Under the pieces are notes generated by a model that saw only the letters and a program-made list of their open reading frames with translations, was not told the origin of the DNA and did no database searches. A stretch of 64,000 bases of DNA from Pseudomonadota bacterium. Lineage in GTDB: Bacteria; Desulfobacterota; Desulfovibrionia; Desulfovibrionales; Desulfovibrionaceae. Shown here piece after piece: positions 54,722-61,900 of this stretch; the first letter of the stretch is position 1, and each line of letters opens with the position of its first letter. The stretch covers positions 1 through 64,000 of the forward strand of contig JAEYDL010000012.1 of NCBI GenBank assembly GCA_023403845.1, given 5' to 3'. A program made the translations under genes and the position numbers.

Positions 54722-54914
54722 AAACTGGCGATCTTCTGACGGCCTCGGCAGGGCGCAAGGTCCTATGCTTCGTATCGACTCCCTCCCGATGTATGGAGCA
54801 TGCCGAAAGCCGTCAGTTTTCGATCTGCCAGATCTCCCAAATGAAAAATGACTAGGCGCGGGGAATCCCCGTTCATCCGTCACCATGACACGCTTATCTC
54901 CAAGGAGACAGGAT

Positions 54915-56228
54915 ATGACGGCAAATGCCAACTCTGAACATGACGATATGCAGCAATTAAAAAGGACCGTAATGTCGTCCTTCGTCGGTGCCGTTCTTGA
55001 ATGGTATGACTTCTTTCTTTACGGAGCAGTAGCCGGCCTTGTCTTCGGTCCCCTCTATTTCCCCGAATTCGACCCCCTTATCGCGACCACACTGTCCTAT
55101 GCCACATTTGCCGTAGGCTATATCGGTCGGGCTTCCGGAGCCATCATCTTCGGACATTTCGGCGACAAGCTGGGTCGCAAGAAAATGCTTGTGCTCACCC
55201 TGTATATCATGGGCATCGGCACATGCGCCATCGGCTGTATCCCCACCTTCGAACAGATCGGCATCTGGGCGCCCATCCTGCTCATCATCTGCCGTTTTGC
55301 TCAGGGACTCGGACTCGGCGGCGAATGGGGCGGAGCAATCCTTATGGCCGTAGAATCCGCACCGGCCCACAAGCGCGCATTTTACGGTACGCTCCCGCAG
55401 GTCGGTCTGGCAGTGGGACTGCTTATGGCCTCCGGCGTCATCGGTCTGCTGTCCATGTCCATGAGCGACGAGAACTTCATGGCCTATGGCTGGAGAATCG
55501 CCTTCGTCACCAGCATCCTGCTTCTGTTCGTCGGCAGCTATATCCGTAGCAAGGTCGGAGAAACCAAGGACTTTGCCGAACTCAAGGCCTCCAATGCCGA
55601 AGAACGTGCGCCTCTGCTCGCCGCGTTTGCCAGATATCCCAAAATCATTATCGCCGCCATGGGTGCACGCTGGTTCGAAGGGCTGATCTTCGCCGTATAC
55701 AGCGTCTATTCTCTGAGCTTCCTGACACAGCACGGCATGGACAGGTCCATGGCGCTGATGGTAGTAGTTGTGGCTTCTGCCGTCATGGCCGTCTGCATGC
55801 CCTTCTGGGGGGTCCTTGCCGACCGTATCGGCAAGGTGCGCACGTTCGGCCAGAACTCTTTGCTGCTTGCCTTTATGACCTTCTTCGCCTTCTGGCTGTT
55901 CTACAATTACGCTGATTCCTTCATCATGGCCGTTATCGGCCTCAGCCTGACATTCGGCGTGATTTACTCGGGCATGTTCGGCGTCATGTCCTCCATGTTC
56001 GCCGAATGTTTCCCTCCTGCTGTCCGGTATTCTGGTATGGGGTTCGTTTATCAGGTTTCCGGCATCCCTGCAGTAGGCTTCGCCCCCATGATCTGCATCG
56101 CTCTGGTTGAAGCCGACGGAGGCGCCCCCTGGTATCTGTGCGCCTTCATCTTCGTCATCGGAATCATCAGCGTGCTGTCCTGTCTGTGGATAAGCCATCT
56201 GCAAAAAACCGGCTATTGCAACAAGTAA
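54915..56228 (+). CDS. MFS transporter, metabolite:H+ symporter (MHS/ShiA) family
   Basis: A 437-residue, 12-helix major facilitator of the MHS family (ProP, KgtP, ShiA relatives). The start MSSFVGAVLEWYDFFLYG, the loop 2-3 motif GHFGDKLGRKK, and FAQGLGLGGEWGGA are typical. These carriers bring in organic acids, betaines or amino acids with protons. ATG 54915 has CAAGGAGACAGG upstream. It lies 193 bp after the alcohol dehydrogenase gene and is probably the importer for the same pathway. Confidence 0.93.
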   Translation: MTANANSEHDDMQQLKRTVMSSFVGAVLEWYDFFLYGAVAGLVFGPLYFPEFDPLIATTLSYATFAVGYIGRASGAIIFGHFGDKLGRKKMLVLTLYIMGIGTCAIGCIPTFEQIGIWAPILLIICRFAQGLGLGGEWGGAILMAVESAPAHKRAFYGTLPQVGLAVGLLMASGVIGLLSMSMSDENFMAYGWRIAFVTSILLLFVGSYIRSKVGETKDFAELKASNAEERAPLLAAFARYPKIIIAAMGARWFEGLIFAVYSVYSLSFLTQHGMDRSMALMVVVVASAVMAVCMPFWGVLADRIGKVRTFGQNSLLLAFMTFFAFWLFYNYADSFIMAVIGLSLTFGVIYSGMFGVMSSMFAECFPPAVRYSGMGFVYQVSGIPAVGFAPMICIALVEADGGAPWYLCAFIFVIGIISVLSCLWISHLQKTGYCNK

Positions 56229-56240
56229 CGACCCCAAAAC

Positions 56241-56289
56241 TCAGACTGCCGCGCCAACTCCGTCTACCGGAAGCAAGGCGGCAGTCTGA
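56241..56289 (+). terminator. Long inverted repeat after the MHS symporter gene
   Basis: TCAGACTGCCGC (56241-56252) and GCGGCAGTCTGA (56278-56289) form a 12-bp perfect stem with a 25-nt loop, 12 bp after the stop, followed by a weak T-rich stretch (ACCTTCTTTT). It is likely a terminator. The rest of 56229-56854 is AT-rich; open frames on its minus strand begin with TTG and lack ribosome binding sites, so I do not call them. Confidence 0.6.
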
Positions 56290-56854
56290 AACCTTCTTTT
56301 AAAAATACAACAGGTCTTACAATTTAATCCCTCAAACTGGATTGTCATCTCTCGGCATGCCAGTTCATGAATCCGGACGACCTCCTGCCTGATATCATCC
56401 TCCAAAAGCTTCCTGTACTTCTTCACCATGTCTTGCCGGACGTTTTGAAGTAGTCCAGAATGCATCCCCCACCCCATATAAGACGAAACATGCGCTCCAC
56501 TGGGAGTAATCCGCGACACAATGATGAAGTTCAGCCGTATCGGTATTGCAGAGTCAATTTCTTGACACAAAATATACATGTTCAAATATATACGTTATTG
56601 TATTTTACAAAATCACATGTATCATAATTTAACAAGTCATATCTTTTTTGACAAATACCATCCATCTGTTATATGTAAAAAAAACTCGAACATTCTTGAA
56701 AACATATTCCTGTTCATGCAAAGCATACCGGTTTGAAACAACCAGCCAGCAAGGAGGAACCTGATATATCATAACAAGATGACATGCATTACGGTTCATT
56801 GCATTCGATGATTCCAAAGACTGTTAGTTTCTATTCTTAAATGGAAAGATAGCC

Positions 56855-57553
56855 ATGCTTCAGCAAAACAGTTCCAGCATCTTCGATGAATCGATGGCAC
56901 AGAGGGCGCACATGTCCGGTCTGAATGGACAGTGGAAATCTGCCCTGCATTATGCAACATGCCTTAAATTTCCCAAAAATGCGGTGATCCCCCATAGCAC
57001 AAAACCGGGAGTCTATTATCTCGCCAAGGGAGAAGTCGTGCTTACCTACTGCTCTTCCTGCGGAAGGGAACGGACAGCTCTCTATTATGAGGAAGGATCT
57101 CTGTTCAATGAAGCCAGAACATTTTCAGGGTACAATCCGGACGGCATTTTTACATGCACCACGGATGTCGAGGCCTATCTGTTCTCCCGCGACTGTATTC
57201 TGAACACGGAATTCATCCGGAGTTATCCGGAACTCATCCGGAATCTTCTGGCAAGCATGGGAGCAAAGATTCTGCTCCATTATTCCTTTTTGGCCGATAT
57301 GGGGACGGGAAGCCATATTGTTCACATATGCCGACTGATCCTCAGTCTGTCACAAAAGAACGGCAACAGCCTGCGTTTCTCCGCCGAAATGACGCAGCAG
57401 GAAGTCGCCGCATTGCTCGGCGTACACAGAACGACACTGGCCCGTATCCTGCGTCGCCTGATTTCCATGGGTGTTATCAGCAAATTCACCAACAGAGAAG
57501 TTTGCATTGAAAACAGGGAGTTGCTTCTGCAGCTGGCCGAAAAGCAGGCTTGA
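56855..57553 (+). CDS. Crp/Fnr-family transcriptional regulator
   Basis: A 232-residue regulator. The N-terminal cyclic-nucleotide-type beta-barrel (about 30-140) is followed by the dimer helix and a C-terminal winged helix with MTQQEVAALLGVHRTTLARILRRLISMGVIS. The N-terminal cysteine cluster of true FNR is absent; the only close cysteines are in CSSCGRE at about residue 66, which could still sense redox or bind metal. It lies between the symporter and the permease genes, so it probably regulates this catabolic cluster. GGAAAG lies before the ATG. Confidence 0.92.
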   Translation: MLQQNSSSIFDESMAQRAHMSGLNGQWKSALHYATCLKFPKNAVIPHSTKPGVYYLAKGEVVLTYCSSCGRERTALYYEEGSLFNEARTFSGYNPDGIFTCTTDVEAYLFSRDCILNTEFIRSYPELIRNLLASMGAKILLHYSFLADMGTGSHIVHICRLILSLSQKNGNSLRFSAEMTQQEVAALLGVHRTTLARILRRLISMGVISKFTNREVCIENRELLLQLAEKQA

Positions 57554-57714
57554 GGTCCCCGGCAGAAATGCTGCGCTCGGACGCTCCATCGTCCGCTCGC
57601 ACAAAAACAGGCCCATCCGCCGTAAAAAATGCCGCTCCTCGCAGAAAACGGCAGGAGAGCACGCGGGCCCGCACGGCAGCCGTCTCGACTCTCCTCTTTC
57701 TGAGGAAAACAGAT

Positions 57715-58467
57715 ATGGATCTGATCTACTACGCGGTGCTCACGCTCGCCTGGGCGGTGGGAGGCTTTCTTTCCGGCATCACCTCCATGGGATGCGCGCT
57801 GATCGCCTTGCCCATCCTGAATATGGTGATGAGTCCCGAACAGGCCGTCCTGAACAGTTGCGTCTGTGCGGGCGTCATTGCGGCGGTTCTTGTCATGCTG
57901 CACCATCGGGGCATTCTTTTCCGGGAACTCCTGCTTCTGCTGGGAGCAAGTCTGCCCGGCAGCGTTTTCGGCGTGCTGCTTTTCGAATGCGTTTCAGCAG
58001 CATGGCTGAACATGGCGCTCGGCGTTGTTCTGGCCTGTTTTGTCATCTGGCAGACGATCGGAGCGAACACGGCGTTCAGGCTCCGGAACTACGGGGCGTG
58101 GGTTCTCCCGGCGGGGTTTCTGGGCGGACTGGTCAATGCCATGACGGCCGCGCCGGGGGCCGTCATGGGAATCTACACCACGCTGCGCACCTGGTCGAAA
58201 GACAATATTCTCTCCATGCAGAGCGCCTTCTTCGCCTTCAGCGCGTTGCTGACCGTCATGATCCAGTGGAACAGGGGGCTGTACTCCCAGCCGGTTCTTT
58301 TCGATATCGCCTGCTCTCTGCCCGGAGCGGGTCTGGGTATCCTCGCGAGCATTCCCGCACAAAAATACATCGATCAGCAGCGTTGCCGGAAACTGCTCCT
58401 CATTCTTCTGGCCCTTTCCGCAGTGATGCTTTTCGGCAAGGGGGCAAGCGTACAGTTCTTCTCCTGA
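57715..58467 (+). CDS. TauE/SafE family sulfite/organosulfonate exporter-like permease
   Basis: A 250-residue membrane protein with about eight hydrophobic segments, of the TauE/SafE (DUF81) family. The start GGFLSGITSMGCALIALPIL is the family signature. Members export sulfite or sulfoacetate or take up other oxyanions. The start at 57715 is supported by GAGGAAA upstream. It lies 162 bp after the Crp/Fnr gene in the same direction, convergent with the aldehyde dehydrogenase gene. Its presence is one reason to suspect that the cluster handles a sulfonate. Confidence 0.88.
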   Translation: MDLIYYAVLTLAWAVGGFLSGITSMGCALIALPILNMVMSPEQAVLNSCVCAGVIAAVLVMLHHRGILFRELLLLLGASLPGSVFGVLLFECVSAAWLNMALGVVLACFVIWQTIGANTAFRLRNYGAWVLPAGFLGGLVNAMTAAPGAVMGIYTTLRTWSKDNILSMQSAFFAFSALLTVMIQWNRGLYSQPVLFDIACSLPGAGLGILASIPAQKYIDQQRCRKLLLILLALSAVMLFGKGASVQFFS

Positions 58468-58584
58468 GCCTCGCTTCTTCTTCAGGCCGGCCGGCGCAGC
58501 ACAGCAACGCTGTCCGAAAAGCATCCGGACTGTCGGCGTCGAAAAGCGTGCCGACGTCGTCCCGTCCGGATTGCTCTGTCTTTT

Positions 58585-58617
58585 ATGCCGCCGGGCAGAA
58601 AACCTGTCCGGCGGCAT
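58585..58617. terminator. Hairpin between convergent permease and aldehyde dehydrogenase genes
   Basis: ATGCCGCCGG (58585-58594) and CCGGCGGCAT (58608-58617) form a 10-bp perfect stem, extended inside by CAG/CTG. It lies 6 bp beyond the aldehyde dehydrogenase stop. T-rich sequence is on its left (plus strand), so its action as a terminator is uncertain. Confidence 0.5.
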
Positions 58618-58622
58618 ATGGT

Positions 58623-60149
58623 TCAGGAGGCTACACAGGAGCGGACGTTCTTGTTCTTGGGAGCGGCGTCGCCATGCTTCGCGCCGGGGTCCACTGTCCG
58701 AACGGTCGTGATCTTGTTCTGGGTGAAAAAGTTGATTCCATCCTTTCCCTGAACCTTGTCCGTACCGAGAAGCGAACCCTTGATTCCGCCAAAGGGCACA
58801 TAGGGATGCGGAGCGCAGATGCCCACGTTGACGCCGACCATGCCCACATCGGCAAGACGGCTGAACTTTTCGGCGTAGAACTGATTCTGGGTGAAGATGC
58901 AGGCCCCGTTCCCGAATTCGGACTGCCGGATGAGTTCCAGCGCATCGTCCATGTCGGCAATCTTGACTACGGCCACGAGGGGTCCGAAAACTTCCGTCGT
59001 GAAAAGCGGGTTGCAGGGCGTCACGTCCCTGATGATGGTGGGGCCGACGAAGAAGCCGTTCCTGTTCTTCTCGGGCAGTTCCACCGTGCGACCGTCGAGG
59101 GCGAGAGAGCATCCGTGCCCGTGATTCAGGGCGATGTCCACGTAGCTCTTGATCTTGTCGGCAGCTTCCTGCGAAATCACGGGCCCCATGTAGACGTCAG
59201 GATCAAGCGCATCGCCGACCTTGATGTTTTTGGCGGCCTCAATCATTCGTTCAAGCACCGTGTCGTACAATTCGGGAACGATGGCCACGATGGAACCGGC
59301 GAGGCAGCGCTGGCCGGCGGAACCGTAGCAGGAATTCAGATAGTTATCGATAAAGACGTCGATATCCGCGTCTTCCATGACCACCAGCATGTTTTTCGCG
59401 CCGCCGAGCAGCATGGAGCGCTTCGCGCCGCGCGCGCATCCTTCGGCCATTTTCTTGGCGGTCGGCGTGGAGCCTACCAGACAAACGCCCGCGATACGCG
59501 GATCCTCGTACCAGGTCCCCGGAATTTCCCGATTGCCGTAAATGACGTTCACAACGCCGGCGGGCAGTCCGATTTCCGTGAAGATCTCGCACATCAGCTG
59601 CATGAAATACGGAGACTGTGTGGAAGGCTTGTAGATGAAGGTGTTGCCCGTAGCTATGGCGTAGGGGATGAACCAGCCGAATACGAGCGCGGGGAAGTTG
59701 AAGGGCGCTACGCCGCCGAAGACGCCAAGAGACTGCTTCACGACCTTGGCGTAGATATTGGGAGCGATCTGATCGAGAATGTCGCCCTGCATCAGGGAGG
59801 GCGTCGTGGCCGCGGATTCGACGATTTCAATGACGCGCTGCACTTCTCCGCGCGCTTCGGAAATATGCTTGGCCTGATCGAGGGCGATGCTGTAGGCCAG
59901 CTTTTCAAGATCCCGCACCATGCATTCATGAATCCGGTAGATATAGGTCATACGCTTGGCAATGGGAACTTCGCGCCAGGTCTTGTAGGCTTCCGCGGCG
60001 GAAGCAATGGCAGCCTCGGCCGTTTCCTTCCCCGAGATGGGCACCTCGCCGATGACCTCGCCGGTGGAGGGGTTGTACAACGGAACGTATCGTTCTTCTC
60101 TTTCTCCCCACTGCCCGTTGATGTAGTTTCTGATCACGATCTTTTCCAT
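58623..60149 (-). CDS. CoA-acylating (methyl)malonate-semialdehyde dehydrogenase-like (MmsA family)
   Basis: A 508-residue aldehyde dehydrogenase. The catalytic Cys282 lies in GSAGQRCLAGS. The position of the general base seen in ordinary ALDHs is LLGGAKN instead of LELGGK, which fits the MmsA subgroup that uses CoA instead of water. Other motifs are GGVAPFNFPALV and PFGGIKGS. MmsA converts malonate or methylmalonate semialdehyde to acyl-CoA, but relatives act on other aldehydes. It is convergent with the TauE-like gene and is regulated separately; a GGGGAG sequence precedes the ATG at 60149. It may use the aldehyde made by the alcohol dehydrogenase of the cluster; this is inference. Confidence 0.92.
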   Translation of the reverse strand: MEKIVIRNYINGQWGEREERYVPLYNPSTGEVIGEVPISGKETAEAAIASAAEAYKTWREVPIAKRMTYIYRIHECMVRDLEKLAYSIALDQAKHISEARGEVQRVIEIVESAATTPSLMQGDILDQIAPNIYAKVVKQSLGVFGGVAPFNFPALVFGWFIPYAIATGNTFIYKPSTQSPYFMQLMCEIFTEIGLPAGVVNVIYGNREIPGTWYEDPRIAGVCLVGSTPTAKKMAEGCARGAKRSMLLGGAKNMLVVMEDADIDVFIDNYLNSCYGSAGQRCLAGSIVAIVPELYDTVLERMIEAAKNIKVGDALDPDVYMGPVISQEAADKIKSYVDIALNHGHGCSLALDGRTVELPEKNRNGFFVGPTIIRDVTPCNPLFTTEVFGPLVAVVKIADMDDALELIRQSEFGNGACIFTQNQFYAEKFSRLADVGMVGVNVGICAPHPYVPFGGIKGSLLGTDKVQGKDGINFFTQNKITTVRTVDPGAKHGDAAPKNKNVRSCVAS

Positions 60150-60476
60150 GATGCGCTCTCCCCTGTTGTACAGGTAGGTTAGGGTATGGTTGCGAGAATT
60201 CTCCGTTTCCTCCGGGTCGCCCGGCGCGCCCGAACTGTTCAGTACCTATTCCTTATCGCGGATCGTGCTGAAAAAAACTATCGCAATTGCTACACGAGCC
60301 ATCATTTCATGAATTTTGTCCGAGCCGGAGCTTTCCGGACCGGCCTTTCCATCAAAACCGGCTCCCCGCCCGCCGGAAAGACCGGACGCCCCCTCTGAGC
60401 GAACCCATATGCCGCCGCAACCTCGAGAAAAACGACTGGACGAAAGTTCCAAAACTGTATATTGTCCCTGATTCCT

Positions 60477-61409
60477 ATGGAACAGCAACACGGTCTTCTG
60501 GTCGTCAATAAGCCCCGCGGCCTTTCGTCCGCTCAGTGTACCAATCGTTTCAAGCGATTGGGGCAAAAAAAAATCGGACATGCAGGCACTCTTGATCCCA
60601 TGGCTCAGGGAGTCCTCCTTGTTTTGCTCGGGCATGCGACCAAAATTTCTGGCCATCTCATGGCCGGAGGCAGGAAAACCTATCAGGGGACAGTCCGCTT
60701 CGGTCAGACTACGGATACATGGGATGCTGAAGGCAGCATACTCTCCGAAACGTCCTGTGAAGGTGTAAGCGAGGAGGCCGTCCGCGAGGCGGTGGCCAGC
60801 TGGCTGGGAACCAGCGAGCAGCCCGTTCCGCCCTATTCGGCCGCCAAGCATCAGGGGCAACCCCTGTACAAGCTGTCCCGCGAGGGGAAGGAAACCCCCG
60901 TCAAGACAAAAACCATCGAAATTTCGCATGCGGAAGTGCTCAGGGTTGATCTTCCGTATGCCTCCTTCCGAGTCACTTGCAGTTCCGGCACCTACATACG
61001 CTCCCTGGCCCACAGCTTGGGGATGCGATTCGGGTGCGGAGCCGTGCTCACGGAACTGATTCGGGAGTACAGTCACCCTTTCGGCCTGGACGAGGCGTAT
61101 CCGCTGGATACCCTGCTGGCCGAGCCGGAACGGCTGCCGGAACGGGTCATGCCCATTACCGCCGCCCTGCCCCACTGGCCGACGATTTCCGTCTCCGGTG
61201 GCGAAATTGCGGCGATCAGGAACGGAAAACCCCTTGTCTGGTCCGCTTCGCGCCCCGCGCGGGACGACCGGGGACGCGACATAGTCTGCGTCACAGGGAA
61301 TAATGCCGTTCTGGTCATGCCCGACGGAACGCCGCTGGCCCTGGCGGAAGCGGAATGCGTTTCTTCGCGGACGCCGCCCGTCTGGAAAGTTCTCAGGGGA
61401 CTTTGGTAG
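60477..61409 (+). CDS. truB: tRNA pseudouridine(55) synthase TruB
   Basis: A 310-residue TruB, which makes the universal pseudouridine 55 in the T loop of tRNA. The catalytic Asp lies in GHAGTLDPMAQGVL. Other motifs are LVVNKPRGLSSAQ, GRKTYQGTVRFGQTTDT, PPYSAAKHQGQPLY, GTYIRSLAHSLG and the C-terminal PUA-like domain. ATG 60477 or an in-frame TTG at 60462 could be the start. It stands before rpsO and pnp, a common order in bacteria. The 60150-60476 stretch upstream has no supported gene. Confidence 0.96.
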   Translation: MEQQHGLLVVNKPRGLSSAQCTNRFKRLGQKKIGHAGTLDPMAQGVLLVLLGHATKISGHLMAGGRKTYQGTVRFGQTTDTWDAEGSILSETSCEGVSEEAVREAVASWLGTSEQPVPPYSAAKHQGQPLYKLSREGKETPVKTKTIEISHAEVLRVDLPYASFRVTCSSGTYIRSLAHSLGMRFGCGAVLTELIREYSHPFGLDEAYPLDTLLAEPERLPERVMPITAALPHWPTISVSGGEIAAIRNGKPLVWSASRPARDDRGRDIVCVTGNNAVLVMPDGTPLALAEAECVSSRTPPVWKVLRGLW

Positions 61410-61437
61410 AAACACAACCCACTCGGAGGATAGTGCT

Positions 61438-61707
61438 GTGGTCATGGACGCCGTCCAGAAAAAAGCCGTTATCGAAGCTCACGCCAAACATGAAGGCGAT
61501 ACCGGCTCCCCGGAAGTTCAGGTAGCTCTGCTCACCGCCCGCATTGAAGGGCTTACCGCTCATTTCAAGGAGCACAAGAAGGACTTCCATTCCCGCCGTG
61601 GTCTGCTCAAGCTCGTCGGTCAGCGCCGCAACATGCTGAACTACCTGAAGAGCAAAGACATTCAGCGTTACCGCGCTCTCATTGAAAAACTGGGACTGCG
61701 CAAGTAA
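61438..61707 (+). CDS. rpsO: 30S ribosomal protein S15
   Basis: An 89-residue S15 of the small ribosomal subunit. The family features HEGDTGSPEVQVALLTARI, TAHFKEHKKDFHSRRGLL and GQRRNMLNYLKSKD are present. The start is probably the GTG at 61438 (GGAGGA 7 nt upstream); an in-frame ATG two codons later is also possible. The GTG start gives exactly the length of the E. coli protein. It is followed by a stem-loop, then pnp, as in the E. coli rpsO-pnp pair. Confidence 0.98.
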   Translation: MVMDAVQKKAVIEAHAKHEGDTGSPEVQVALLTARIEGLTAHFKEHKKDFHSRRGLLKLVGQRRNMLNYLKSKDIQRYRALIEKLGLRK

Positions 61708-61723
61708 CTCAATCTGTCCGCAT

Positions 61724-61745
61724 GGGGGAGCCTCGGCTCCCCCTT
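61724..61745 (+). terminator. Stem-loop between rpsO and pnp
   Basis: GGGGGAGCC (61724-61732) pairs with GGCTCCCCC (61735-61743) over 9 bp minus the tight turn, followed by only two Ts. It probably acts as an attenuator or RNA processing site between rpsO and pnp. Confidence 0.65.
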
Positions 61746-61900
61746 CAGTTAGCGGAATGCAGCGTTCCGCGCCGTGTGCGTAACCCTTTAACCCGACATG
61801 AGAAGGAGTTTCCGCGAACAGGATCGAAAGGTCCGGTATATCCTGACGACACCTCGATATTGTTCACGGAGTCTCCTTCCCGCAGTGAAAAGGATTCACC

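Noticed and set aside
56241..56585. 114-codon open frame on the minus strand downstream of the MHS symporter gene
   Set aside because: It starts with TTG, has no ribosome binding site, ends inside the 12-bp terminator hairpin and matches no family that I know.
56629..56817. 62-codon AT-rich open frame on the minus strand before the Crp/Fnr gene
   Set aside because: TTG start without Shine-Dalgarno in the regulatory gap of the next gene; composition is that of non-coding AT-rich DNA.
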